A stretch of DNA of 64,000 bases, taken from the NCBI GenBank assembly GCA_003228685.1, contig QIFC01000100.1, positions 1 through 64,000 on the forward strand, in the 5' to 3' direction. The notes beneath the pieces were generated by a model, which did no database searches, was not told the DNA's origin, and was given only the letters and a program-made list of their open reading frames with translations. The number at the start of each line of letters is the position of its first letter. The stretch's first letter is position 1. This DNA is from Chloroflexota bacterium (GTDB lineage: Bacteria; Chloroflexota; Dehalococcoidia; DSTF01; RBG-16-68-14). Positions 27,692 to 36,971 of this stretch are shown here, one piece after another. The translations under genes were made by a program, and so were the position numbers.

Positions 27692-30600
27692 TCAGCTCCC
27701 CGACTCGCAGTTCGTACTGGTATCAGAGCCCAAACCACCGTGGCATTTGTCGGTGCCATCACCGCCATCCATGTCGTCATCGCCGTCATCTCCGTTTATT
27801 GTGTCGTCGCCGGCCTCGCCGTTTATTGTGTCGTCGTCGTCGCCACCGTTGAGGGCGTCGTTGCCGCCACCGCCGTTCAGCGTGTCGTCGCCACCGTTTC
27901 CGTTAAGCGTGTTCATGTCAGAGTTGCCCGTAATGGTGTCATTGCCGAAGGTGCCCTCGACGTTTTCAATGCTTATGAGCGTGTCCGGGCCCTCGCCTTG
28001 CGGGTACCCCATCTGGTCATAGAGACGGACGATGACGGCAGCTGAGCCCGAGTAATCGATGGTGTCGCTGCCGCCCTTGCCGTCAAAGACGTTAACACCC
28101 GAGTCTCCAATGAACATATCGTTGCCGCTCGTCCCATTGGCGTTCTCAATACTGGTGAGCGTGTCCACGTCCTCACCGGACGGGGTCCCCGTGCCAGCAT
28201 CGAGATCAACCGTGACGGCAGAAGCCGCAGCGTAATCGACGGTGTCGATGCCGTTGTTTCCGTTGAGCACGTTGGCGACCGACGTGGCATGCAAGGTGTC
28301 GTCCGCGGAGCCTCCAATGGCGTTCTCCACGTTGCTTATGGAGTCGCGCGTTCCGCCGTTGTCGTCATCGGAGTTCCCCGAGTTCGTTCCGTCGAGCTTG
28401 ATGACTACGGCCGCCGTCCGGCTGCCGTAGCTGACCGTATCGGTATCTGCGCCGCCATCGATCGTGTCCGAGTCGTAGCCACCGTCGATGTAGTCGTCTC
28501 CTGCGCCGCCGTCGATGTCATCGTCACCGTCGTTTCCCCAGATCGAGTTGTTGGCGCTGTCGCCGGTGATGTCATCGTCGTAGTCAGAACCAATGACGTT
28601 GTCGATGTTGTAGAGGTAGTCGATGCCTTCACCCAGCGCGAAGGGGGTTACCCCACTAAGAACGATCAGCATGTCATCGCCGGCGTTCGAGTAGTTGATC
28701 GTGTTCACGCCACCATTGCCGTTGATGTTCAGATCGTTGCCAGGGCCGCCACTGAGGGTGTCGTTGCCATCGCCGCCAAAGACAGTGGTGTCGTTGCCGC
28801 CGTCTCCATTCACGGTGTCGTTGCCCGCTTCGCCATCTAGTCTGTCGGCGTCATTACCGCCGTTCAACGTATCGTCGCCGTCGCCGCCGTCGATTGTGTC
28901 GGCGCCATCACCGCCGTTTAACGTGTCGTCTCCGCCGCCCCCATCGATGATGTCAGCGCCGTCATTGCCGGTGAGCACATTGGCGTTCCCGTCTCCGGTG
29001 AAGGTGTCCACGCCGGAACCGCCGGTGACGTTTTCAATGCTCGTGAGCGTGTCAGTGCCGTCGCCGGTCGCCTGAATCGGCGCTGTGTCGGTGAGATTGA
29101 CCGTGATGTCAGCGGTCGAACTCGCGTAGCTGGCGGTGTCAGTGCCAACTCCGCCGTCAATGACATCGTTGTCGCCGCCGGTGCCGCCGCTGAGGGTGTC
29201 GTTGCCACCTAAGTCAAGAACCCCCCACAACACCTCGGTGACGGTGTCTGCGCCACCCTTACCGTACAACGAATCGCTGCCGCCGTTACCCCATATGTAG
29301 TTGGGACCGCTGTCGCCAGTGAGCGTGTCCGCGTACGGCGAACCGAATAGGTCTTCTACGTTCGTCTCGATTGTGTCGCCCTCCCCCGCGTAGCCGGAGC
29401 TGGGATTGCCGTCGATCGCAGCGGTCACACCGAGCGTATGGCCCGCGTAGCTGACGAGGTCGGTCCCATTACCGCCGTCCATCACGTCGGCGCCGGTCCC
29501 GCCAACAAGAACGTCGTTGCCGGCGGCGCCGTTGAGCGTATCGTTGCCGGCGTTGCCATACAGCGCGTTACCGGTCGGGTCGCTGGTAAGAATATCATCG
29601 TAGGTAGAGCCTTTGATCGCCTCGATCGTATTGTAGACGAACGTGTCGCCGTCCGGCCCCGAGCCGGTGCTGAGATTGACGGTGACAGGGGCTGTACTCG
29701 ACGAGTAATCAGCGGTGTCAGCGCCGAAATAACCGACTTGGCTGCCGCCGTCAAAGCTGTCGGCCCCGCTGCCGCCTACGAGCGTGTCGTTGCCAGCGTT
29801 GCCATTGAGGTCGTCGCTGTCGTTGTCGCCGTTTAGCGTATCATTGCCGGCGCCGCCGTTGAGCGTGTCGTCGTCGTCGCCGCCGTTCAGCGTATCGTTG
29901 CCGGTGCCTCCGTTGAGTGTGTCGACGCCAGCATCTCCATTCAGCGTGTCGTTGCCGGCGTCACCGTTGAGGATATCGAGCGTGCCACTACCTCCGTTCA
30001 GCGTATCGTTGGCATCGCCGCCGTGAAGGGTGTCGGCGCCGCCGTTGCCGCTGAGTACGTTTACCATCTCATCGCCGGTAATGGTGTCGTCGCCGGAGCC
30101 TCCGTTGACGTTCTCGATCGTGTCGTTGACGAACGTGTCATTCCCGTGGGCGCCGGACGCCGAGTTGCCGGCGAGAGTTACGGTCACGGTAGTGGTAGCG
30201 TCTGAGTAGTCGACCGTGTCGTTGCCAGACCCACCATTGATGTTGTCGTCGTCACCGTCGCCGCCGTTCAGGATGTCGTTACCCATGCCGCCATTCATAT
30301 TGTCATCTTCGCCGTCGCCGCCGTTCAGCGTGTCGTCGTCCGCACCGCCATCAAGCGTGTCGTCGCCGTCGCCGCCGTTCAGCGTGTCGTTGCCGCCATT
30401 GCCGTTGATGATGTCATTGTTAGCATCGCCGTTCAACGTGTCGTCGCCGACGCCACCGTTGAGGGTGTCTTCGCCACCACCGCCGTTCAATGTGTCCGCG
30501 CCGGCGTTGCCGTTGAACTCGTTGGGGTACCCGTCGCCGGTGACGTCATCGACATAGGCGGAACCATCGAAGTTCTCAATGCTAACCAGGATGTCGGTGC

Positions 30601-31024
30601 CCTCACCCCTGGCCAAAATGTAGGGTGTATCGGTGAAATCGACCGTGATGCCACTGGCCGCGTCTCTGTACCCGACCGTGTCGGTGCCGTTGCCGCCGTC
30701 GGCTAAGTCCAAATCTACGCCGGGGCCGCCATTGAGCGTGTCGTCGCCATCACCGCCGTAGATGGCGTCGGTGCCTGCACCACCGCAGATGACGTCGTTT
30801 CCGCCTAGACCATAGATAGTGTCGTTTCCACCTAGGCCGTCGATCACGTCTTTAAGGGGCGTGCCGGTGATGGTCTCACCGTTGGATGTGCCATGAATAG
30901 TTACGTCCTCCCCAAGGCACTGGTTGGCCGCACTTCCTGTAGTTGGGCCGCCGGCGAGCAGAATTACTACACCCACCAGACCCACGAGCAACGCAGAGAG
31001 TGCTAAAGAGATTCGCTTGATCAT
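27692..31024 (-). CDS. Large secreted RTX/hemolysin-type calcium-binding repeat protein
   Basis: Many GGxGxDxLxGG nonapeptides; N-terminal signal MIKRISLALSALLVGLVGVVILLAGG. Confidence 0.92.
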   Translation of the reverse strand: MIKRISLALSALLVGLVGVVILLAGGPTTGSAANQCLGEDVTIHGTSNGETITGTPLKDVIDGLGGNDTIYGLGGNDVICGGAGTDAIYGGDGDDTLNGGPGVDLDLADGGNGTDTVGYRDAASGITVDFTDTPYILARGEGTDILVSIENFDGSAYVDDVTGDGYPNEFNGNAGADTLNGGGGEDTLNGGVGDDTLNGDANNDIINGNGGNDTLNGGDGDDTLDGGADDDTLNGGDGEDDNMNGGMGNDILNGGDGDDDNINGGSGNDTVDYSDATTTVTVTLAGNSASGAHGNDTFVNDTIENVNGGSGDDTITGDEMVNVLSGNGGADTLHGGDANDTLNGGSGTLDILNGDAGNDTLNGDAGVDTLNGGTGNDTLNGGDDDDTLNGGAGNDTLNGDNDSDDLNGNAGNDTLVGGSGADSFDGGSQVGYFGADTADYSSSTAPVTVNLSTGSGPDGDTFVYNTIEAIKGSTYDDILTSDPTGNALYGNAGNDTLNGAAGNDVLVGGTGADVMDGGNGTDLVSYAGHTLGVTAAIDGNPSSGYAGEGDTIETNVEDLFGSPYADTLTGDSGPNYIWGNGGSDSLYGKGGADTVTEVLWGVLDLGGNDTLSGGTGGDNDVIDGGVGTDTASYASSTADITVNLTDTAPIQATGDGTDTLTSIENVTGGSGVDTFTGDGNANVLTGNDGADIIDGGGGDDTLNGGDGADTIDGGDGDDTLNGGNDADRLDGEAGNDTVNGDGGNDTTVFGGDGNDTLSGGPGNDLNINGNGGVNTINYSNAGDDMLIVLSGVTPFALGEGIDYLYNIDNVIGSDYDDDITGDSANNSIWGNDGDDDIDGGAGDDYIDGGYDSDTIDGGADTDTVSYGSRTAAVVIKLDGTNSGNSDDDNGGTRDSISNVENAIGGSADDTLHATSVANVLNGNNGIDTVDYAAASAVTVDLDAGTGTPSGEDVDTLTSIENANGTSGNDMFIGDSGVNVFDGKGGSDTIDYSGSAAVIVRLYDQMGYPQGEGPDTLISIENVEGTFGNDTITGNSDMNTLNGNGGDDTLNGGGGNDALNGGDDDDTINGEAGDDTINGDDGDDDMDGGDGTDKCHGGLGSDTSTNCESGS

Positions 31025-31126
31025 CGTTCGTCCGCCTCCTGCATGGAATCATGCAATGCTCAGATCCGCCCCGGAGCCCCGGCGGGATTTCAAACTTGTG
31101 GGGTTCGCCCCACCACCATAGGCAAA

Positions 31127-31156
31127 AATATATACACGTTACGCAGCGCGTGTCAA
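31127..31156 (-). promoter_or_regulatory. Sigma-70-type promoter for the RTX gene
   Basis: Reverse complement TTGACA - 18 nt - TATATT, about 100 bp upstream of the start codon. Confidence 0.5.
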
Positions 31157-31291
31157 GTGCCGTTTGGATGGCAAACTAGAGCTGCTTCGTCTATCCGGGG
31201 CCGCCTTAAATCGCGGAAGTCCGCGTTCGGGTAAGACAGCGCCGAGGAGCCACTTTTCCCACCACCTCTCGCCCGATAGACTGCGCCAGTC

Positions 31292-32086
31292 ATGATCCGA
31301 CTCATCGCACTCGACCTGGACGGTACGCTGCTCGGCTCCAACATGCGCGTGAGCGAAGAGGACAGCGACGCTGTCATCGCCGCCCGCGACAAGGGCATCC
31401 ACATCGTGTTGAACACAGCGCGCTGGTACGGCGTCGCGAAGTACACGTCGCTGCGCCTGGGACTGACGACGCCGATCATCTGCATGAGCGGCGCCCACAT
31501 CCAGGAGCCCAATGACGGGCACGAGTTGCTGCACCTGAAGATCCCGACGGAGATCGCGCGCGAAATCGCCGAGATCTGCGACGAAGGTGGCTTCGAGACC
31601 TACACCACGGTCGATGGCGTCACCTACATGCGCACGCCGCGCGCCGATATCGATCCCGCACGGCTGCCCAAGGACATGCGACTCGCCAACGAGCACGCCG
31701 AACACATTACCCAGCCCACTACGGGATTCGTCGTCTTCGGTGAAGATGCCGTTAAGACCCTGCTTGGCAGCGTGGGCGAGCGCTACGCGGAGACCCTCGC
31801 CTTACCCATGGGAATCGGCGAGCAGATGTACGTCACCATCACAGCCGGGCCCGCCGACAAAGGCACAGCCCTGCGCCTCGTCTGTGAATACCTGGAGGTA
31901 CCGCTTGAGGAAGCGATGGCCGTAGGCGATGCGGAACCAGACCTCGATATGTTCGAGGTCGCCGCGACGGGCGTCGCTATGGGCAACGCGGTCGACAGCG
32001 TGAAAGAGCGCGCCGACGCCGTCGCGCCCTCGAACGCCGAGAACGGCGTCGCGTGGGCGATCAAGAAGTTCGTGTTGGAGGCCTAG
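31292..32086 (+). CDS. Cof-type HAD-IIB family hydrolase
   Basis: IRLIALDLDGTLLGSNMRVSEEDSDAV; AVGDAEPDLDMFEVAATGVAMGNA. Confidence 0.93.
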   Translation: MIRLIALDLDGTLLGSNMRVSEEDSDAVIAARDKGIHIVLNTARWYGVAKYTSLRLGLTTPIICMSGAHIQEPNDGHELLHLKIPTEIAREIAEICDEGGFETYTTVDGVTYMRTPRADIDPARLPKDMRLANEHAEHITQPTTGFVVFGEDAVKTLLGSVGERYAETLALPMGIGEQMYVTITAGPADKGTALRLVCEYLEVPLEEAMAVGDAEPDLDMFEVAATGVAMGNAVDSVKERADAVAPSNAENGVAWAIKKFVLEA

Positions 32087-32388
32087 CGCACCACACCGGC
32101 CACTCGTTCCAGCCGTTCGATCTTCACCTGCGAAACGTCGAATATGTCGGCAAAGCCGCTCTGGAACGCCTTCATCGAATCGCCGCCGCTATGCGCTTTG
32201 GCCGCCTCGTCATCCTCATACAACTCGAAGAAGACAACTTCTGATGGATCGTCCATGGACCGGTGAACGATGTACGCCAGGGTTCCCGGCTCGTTCGCTT
32301 CGACGCCGTCCGCCATCTTCTTGAGCGCTTCGAGCGCTGCGTCTTCTTTGCCTTCCTTGATCTTGATTCGTGCGATGATCGTGTTCAA
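32083..32388 (-). CDS. Antibiotic biosynthesis monooxygenase (ABM)-like quinol monooxygenase
   Basis: IIARIKIKEGKEDAALEALKKMADGVEANEPGTLAYIVHRS...FFELYEDDEAAKAH. Confidence 0.88.
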   Translation of the reverse strand: MNTIIARIKIKEGKEDAALEALKKMADGVEANEPGTLAYIVHRSMDDPSEVVFFELYEDDEAAKAHSGGDSMKAFQSGFADIFDVSQVKIERLERVAGVVR

Positions 32389-32448
32389 CGTAGCCTCCTA
32401 TGACTGTCCAGCGAAATACGTGGAGTCTCCACGCCCGGTGCGGATTCA

Positions 32449-32484
32449 TGCGCCCGGCGCGCACATTGATGCGCTCGGCGCGCA
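32449..32484. repeat. Two 15-bp direct repeats, each a small hairpin, 21-bp period
   Basis: TGCGCCCGGCGCGCA cattga TGCGCTCGGCGCGCA. Confidence 0.5.
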
Positions 32485-32635
32485 GTATAGCAATAGAAGC
32501 GAAGCGGCCCCACTACTTGGCGAAACGGCTTAGGCGAAAAGGCGGTCGAGTTGGGGCCAGATGGCTGTCGCTTTCGTGACGAACGCCTATACACTCGCGC
32601 GCCCGCGACCGGATAGAATTGCCAGGGAGAAGCCG

Positions 32636-33286
32636 ATGCGTATCTACAAAGCGCTAGCTCGACTGCGCTGGGCGTTGCTACTGGCGCTCCTGTTATTGGT
32701 GCCGGCAATCCCCGCCCGCGCGGTCCCCTGCGACGGCTACGCACTCGAAGCCGCGTCCCTGCCCAGACAGGAAGTCCGGGTCGTGCTGGCGACGGATGAG
32801 GCGTGGCGACAGACCTTTGGAGATGGGGCGGAGGCGAGGGCCAATCAACTTTTTGCTGACGTGAACCGCATCATGGAGCCAGCGGGAATCGCCCTGTCGC
32901 TAGCAGACTACCGGAGCTGGTCGAGCACAGAGTATGCGGATTCGATGTCCAGCATGTTGCGCCATTTGGATGCTTCCATGCCTGCCGAACCCGGCCAGTT
33001 AGTCATCGGTCTCACCGGTCGTCAGATCTCGCGGGTGGATGGCCTGGCCCACATTGGCCATATCCATTTGGTGGCACGTCTGCACCCGAACAGGCAGGAG
33101 CTTGATGGCCCGGTTGTCGCTCACGAGATCGGGCACTTGTTGGGCGCCGATCACCACGAGTGCGAGCACGATTATCAGTGCGTCATGGCCCCGAAGGGAT
33201 TCGCATCTCCCAGCCGCTGGTGCGACCATCACGTGCTGGAGATGCAACTGGGCGCGGCCCGTCTGCTGGCAGAACAAGGGACCTAG
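32636..33286 (+). CDS. Secreted metzincin-like zinc metalloprotease
   Basis: Signal peptide MRIYKALARLRWALLLALLLLVPAIPARA; VAHEIGHLLGADHH (HExxHxxGxxH) followed by YQCVM Met-turn-like segment. Confidence 0.75.
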   Translation: MRIYKALARLRWALLLALLLLVPAIPARAVPCDGYALEAASLPRQEVRVVLATDEAWRQTFGDGAEARANQLFADVNRIMEPAGIALSLADYRSWSSTEYADSMSSMLRHLDASMPAEPGQLVIGLTGRQISRVDGLAHIGHIHLVARLHPNRQELDGPVVAHEIGHLLGADHHECEHDYQCVMAPKGFASPSRWCDHHVLEMQLGAARLLAEQGT

Positions 33287-33368
33287 GGTACGACCGAGGT
33301 CTGCCTACTGGGATAACGAATGCAAGAGGCCTCTTCTCGGTAGCTTGCGAGCTGCCGCGCCCCCGTGG

Positions 33369-33908
33369 CTACTGGACGATCAGCGTTCCCTCCATGCCAG
33401 CCTCGCGGTGGCCCGGAACCGTGCAGTAGAACACGTACTCGCCTGGTTCATTGGCCTTCAGGTGCACCACGCCGCTGCCTGGCTCGCTCAGCGCGAAATG
33501 GACATCGGCCTCGTTCTCCGGATCGGCGTGCCCGTGTATACCTGTACCCCCAAGGTAGGAGATGTGCACATCGGCATCGATCTCATCGATCGTGAAGTCG
33601 TGGAGGACAGGCTCCGTGTTCTGGATGGCGATTTCGAGGACCTCACCCGAACTCACCTCCAGAACATCGGGCGTGAACGCGAAGCTCGTCATTTCGACCA
33701 AGTACAGAGCGTCTTTGGGCGCGGCCTCCAAGTAGCTGTTTCCGTCCGCATCACCGTTGTCCTGGTGCTCGTCTCCCTCGACGTGTGCGGCGTCTTCGTC
33801 TATGGTGGCATCGTCGCTCCCGCAGGCGGCCAACGAGAATGCGATTGCTCCCATCAGGAGGAACGTGCCGATGCTTGCTAGCCATCGTCTGGTCGGTTTC
33901 ATGATCAA
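33369..33908 (-). CDS. Cupredoxin-domain lipoprotein (paralog 1)
   Basis: Lipobox LAACG; FTPDVLEVSSGEVLEIAIQNTEPVLHDFTID; GEYVFYCTVPGHREAGMEGTL. Confidence 0.85.
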   Translation of the reverse strand: MIMKPTRRWLASIGTFLLMGAIAFSLAACGSDDATIDEDAAHVEGDEHQDNGDADGNSYLEAAPKDALYLVEMTSFAFTPDVLEVSSGEVLEIAIQNTEPVLHDFTIDEIDADVHISYLGGTGIHGHADPENEADVHFALSEPGSGVVHLKANEPGEYVFYCTVPGHREAGMEGTLIVQ

Positions 33909-34193
33909 TCCTCTTTCATGACTCTCCCAGGTGTCGCGCTAAAGACGCAGGTAGCCCGCGCTCATCGTCGATGTGGAAGCGGCCGGCGAGCTGATCGCGA
34001 GGACCTCACAGTCAGCTAATCGCAGAGGCGCAGCACCAGCATGCCTGGTACCACGCAACCGCGCCTCGCAAGATCTCAGTAGCCTGGTAACGATTTCTTG
34101 TGAGTGGAACTATCGCGAAGTCGCTCGCGCCCCTACGTTGGGGCTCGGCGGCCGTCTCTCTCCGCCAGTTGGCTACCGAAATAGCCAATGAAA

Positions 34194-34234
34194 GAGGGGC
34201 CAGTTCAGACGAGCTGGCCCCCCTTCTCGGTACG
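34194..34234 (-). terminator. Probable terminator downstream of cupredoxin paralog 2
   Basis: Inverted repeat GGGGCCAG..CTGGCCCC with an AAAG/CTTT tail on the minus strand. Confidence 0.5.
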
Positions 34235-34265
34235 TCGCGACATTGGGCGCCGCAGGGTTCCCTGG

Positions 34266-34886
34266 CTATCGAACGATCAGCGTTCCCTCCATGCCTGCTT
34301 CCCGATGGCCGGGAACTGTGCAGTAGAAAGCGTACTCGCCTGGTTCATTGGCTTTCAGGTGCACCACGCCGATGCCCGGCTCGCTCAGCGGGAAGTGGAC
34401 ATCTGCCGCCGCCGCCGCCGTCTCAGGCTCGGCGTGCGCATGCTGTCCGGAGCCTTCCAGATAGGAGATATGGACATCCGCGTCGATCTTGTCGATCGTG
34501 AAGTCGTGCAGGAGCGGCTCGACGTTCTGAACGGCGATTTCGAGGACCTCGCCTGAGTTCACTTCCAATACGTTCGGCGTGAACGCGAAGTTGGTCATCT
34601 CGACCAAGTACAGCGAATCCTTCGGGGCGGCCTCCAAGTAGGCATTTGGATCCACGTCGCTCATGTCCATGTCGCCCATGTCCGTGGTCTCATCGCCTTC
34701 GTCGCCTGCCGCCTCGTCGGCGTCAGTTGCCTCGTCGCCCTCTACGTGCGCCGCCTCGTCCGCAGCCGTGTCGGCCACGGTGGAACCGTCATCGCTTCCA
34801 TTGCAGGCGGCGAACGCTACACCAACGACGACCAACAGCGCTACCGCGCCGAGGGCTGCCAGCTTTCCCAGTGTGTTGTTCAGCAT
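34266..34886 (-). CDS. Cupredoxin-domain lipoprotein (paralog 2)
   Basis: Start MLNNTLGKLAALGAVALLVVVGVAFAACNG; FTPNVLEVNSGEVLEIAVQNVEPLLHDFTID; YCTVPGHREAGM; track ORF is over-extended. Confidence 0.85.
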   Translation of the reverse strand: MLNNTLGKLAALGAVALLVVVGVAFAACNGSDDGSTVADTAADEAAHVEGDEATDADEAAGDEGDETTDMGDMDMSDVDPNAYLEAAPKDSLYLVEMTNFAFTPNVLEVNSGEVLEIAVQNVEPLLHDFTIDKIDADVHISYLEGSGQHAHAEPETAAAAADVHFPLSEPGIGVVHLKANEPGEYAFYCTVPGHREAGMEGTLIVR

Positions 34887-35040
34887 TTCAACTCTCCTAT
34901 CGCTTGTTTGGATTGAATCAACTGAGTCACAATATATGCTAGGCATACACGTTGCCCGCAGACATCGGGCGCAGGGCGCATCCGTGAGTGCGCATTGTGG
35001 CGCAGAAGCCACAGTACAAATGGCAGGGTAGAGTGGCCTA

Positions 35041-35751
35041 TTGGGAAGCGAAACAGACGCGGACGCCGAACGAAGGACGCTCAGGCTGCTCGTCGCTGAA
35101 GACCACGCTCTGGTCCGCGAGGGTACCTGTAACATCCTGAACGGCGAGCTGGATATGGAAGTGGTGGGCGAGGCTGCAGACGGTGAAGAGGCCGTTTCCC
35201 TGGCTGAAACTCTGCAGCCGGACATCGCGCTCCTTGATATTGAGATGCCTAAGATGGACGGCATCGAGGCGGCCAAACGCATCAGGGTAATCTCGCCGCG
35301 CACCGCGATTCTGGCCGTTTCGGCGTACGACGATGAGGCCTATATTGTTGGCGTGCTGGAGGCGGGAGCAGCCGGGTACGTCCTGAAGAACGCACCTAGC
35401 TCGACGCTGCTGGAGGCCGTCCGAGCGGCCGCGGCAGGAGAGTCGGTGCTGAGCCCTGATATTCAGCGGCGCGTGGTCGGCATCCTGGCAAAGCGAGACA
35501 AAGGAGAGACGACGCAGGCGCAGCTTTCCGAGCGCGAGCTGGAGGTGCTCAGGTTGGCTGCCGCAGGCCTGGCCAACAAGGAGATCGCGTCTGATCTGGG
35601 ACTGAGCCCGCGCACGGTACAATCGCATATTCGGAACATTCTCAACAAGCTGGCGGTCGCGTCTAGAGTCGAGGCCGTGGTCCTTGCCATCCGCAGTGGA
35701 TGGATCCGCCTGGAGGAACTGGAACTGAGCAGTGACGACGAGCGCACCTAG
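35041..35751 (+). CDS. NarL/FixJ-type response regulator (REC-LuxR HTH)
   Basis: RLLVAEDHALVREGTCNIL...ALLDIEMPKMDG...LSERELEVLRLAAAGLANKEIASDLGLSPRTVQSHIRNILNKL. Confidence 0.93.
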   Translation: MGSETDADAERRTLRLLVAEDHALVREGTCNILNGELDMEVVGEAADGEEAVSLAETLQPDIALLDIEMPKMDGIEAAKRIRVISPRTAILAVSAYDDEAYIVGVLEAGAAGYVLKNAPSSTLLEAVRAAAAGESVLSPDIQRRVVGILAKRDKGETTQAQLSERELEVLRLAAAGLANKEIASDLGLSPRTVQSHIRNILNKLAVASRVEAVVLAIRSGWIRLEELELSSDDERT

Positions 35752-36850
35752 GACCGAACCTGCGCGGACATCGCTTTCGTGGCGGTTCCTGCGTCCGATT
35801 CCCACGCGGCTCCGCGACCGCCGCTTCTGGCTGATCCAGCTGATGCTTTCGGCCATTACAGCCTTCCATATCACCGGCGAAGCGAGCGGCCTAGCCGAAA
35901 GCTATGGCTCGATGCGGCACTTCCCCGTGATGCTGTACGTCATCCCGGTCGTCTATGCCGCCCTGTGGTTCGGCATTGAGGGAGGACTGCTCACAAGCCT
36001 CTGGTCTCTCGTTCTCTCAGCGCCAAACATCACGCTCTGGCATAGGGGCGAGTTGGAAGGCGAGATCGGGCTGTTGGCGCTCGTCTTTGCTATCGGGTTG
36101 GTGCTCGCGTGGAGAGTCGAACGCGAAGGAACCCTGCGCCGCGAGGCGGAGGCAGTCAGCCAAGAGTTGCAGTCCTCCAAGGAGCGCCTGCAGTTTTACC
36201 TGCGCGAGATTACCGACGCCCAGGAGGCGGAGCGTCAGCGGGTTGCGCGGGAACTGCACGACGACACGATCCAGTCCCTGGTGCTCGTTGGCCGGACGTT
36301 AGACGGCCTTCTCCAGCCGTCTGGCGAGCCGACTGGAATCGACGCGTATCGGCAGGCCGAGTCAGCCCGGGCGCAGGTGGATGCCATCATCGACGGTGTG
36401 CGTAGGATGGCGCGCGACCTTCGGCCGTCCATTCTCGACCGCCTTGGTTTGGTTCCCAGCATTGAATGGCTGCTCAGCGAGCTTGCCCAGCGAGAGCAGC
36501 TTACGAGCGAACTCAAGGGCGCCAGGGACATCCAGCGAATGGCGCCGGAGGTCGAGCTGGTCCTCTTCAGGGTGGTGCAAGAAGCCCTCCGCAACGTCGA
36601 GCTGCACGCGGACGCCAGGAATGTTGAGGTCACCCTTACCGCCACCGATGGCTGGCTTCGCGTTCGTATTCACGATGATGGGCGGGGGTTCCGGCCTAGC
36701 GAGGTCGGCCGTCACGACCGGCTCGGGGGCCTTGGGCTCCTAGGGATGCAGGAGCGGGCGCAGCTGCTCGGCGGGAGCGTGGAGATCACGTCCGCGCCGG
36801 ACGCGGGGACCACGATTCTCGCCTCTATCCCGGCAGCCAGCCGCGGCTGA
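35732..36850 (+). CDS. NarX/DesK-type sensor histidine kinase
   Basis: TM N-term; QRVARELHDDTIQSLVLVGRTLDGLL H-box; IHDDGRGF, GGLGLLGMQERAQLLGG. Confidence 0.92.
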   Translation: MTTSAPRTEPARTSLSWRFLRPIPTRLRDRRFWLIQLMLSAITAFHITGEASGLAESYGSMRHFPVMLYVIPVVYAALWFGIEGGLLTSLWSLVLSAPNITLWHRGELEGEIGLLALVFAIGLVLAWRVEREGTLRREAEAVSQELQSSKERLQFYLREITDAQEAERQRVARELHDDTIQSLVLVGRTLDGLLQPSGEPTGIDAYRQAESARAQVDAIIDGVRRMARDLRPSILDRLGLVPSIEWLLSELAQREQLTSELKGARDIQRMAPEVELVLFRVVQEALRNVELHADARNVEVTLTATDGWLRVRIHDDGRGFRPSEVGRHDRLGGLGLLGMQERAQLLGGSVEITSAPDAGTTILASIPAASRG

Positions 36851-36865
36851 TGCCGCGTATCGCGT

Positions 36866-36967
36866 TCACGCCGGCCGTAGTGGGATCGATGCCACCGTTG
36901 CGTTCTTCTGTATCAGGCTGATGACGAACAACGCCGCGAAGAGCAACAGCGCGCCTTCGGCCAGCAT
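36866..36967 (-). CDS. Tiny membrane protein (33 aa) directly downstream of NnrS gene
   Basis: Manual translation MLAEGALLLFAALFVISLIQKNATVASIPLRPA; starts within 10 nt of the NnrS stop. Confidence 0.4.
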   Translation of the reverse strand: MLAEGALLLFAALFVISLIQKNATVASIPLRPA

Positions 36968-36971
36968 GCCC

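Noticed and set aside
28289-30557. Plus-strand Ser/Pro-rich and Val-rich ORFs over the RTX gene
   Set aside because: Antisense translation of GGxGxDxLxGG repeats gives repetitive S/P/V patterns
27760-30850. Dense direct repeats suggestive of a CRISPR or satellite array
   Set aside because: Repeats are 27-nt-type codon repeats of an open RTX reading frame, with no constant repeat plus variable spacer structure
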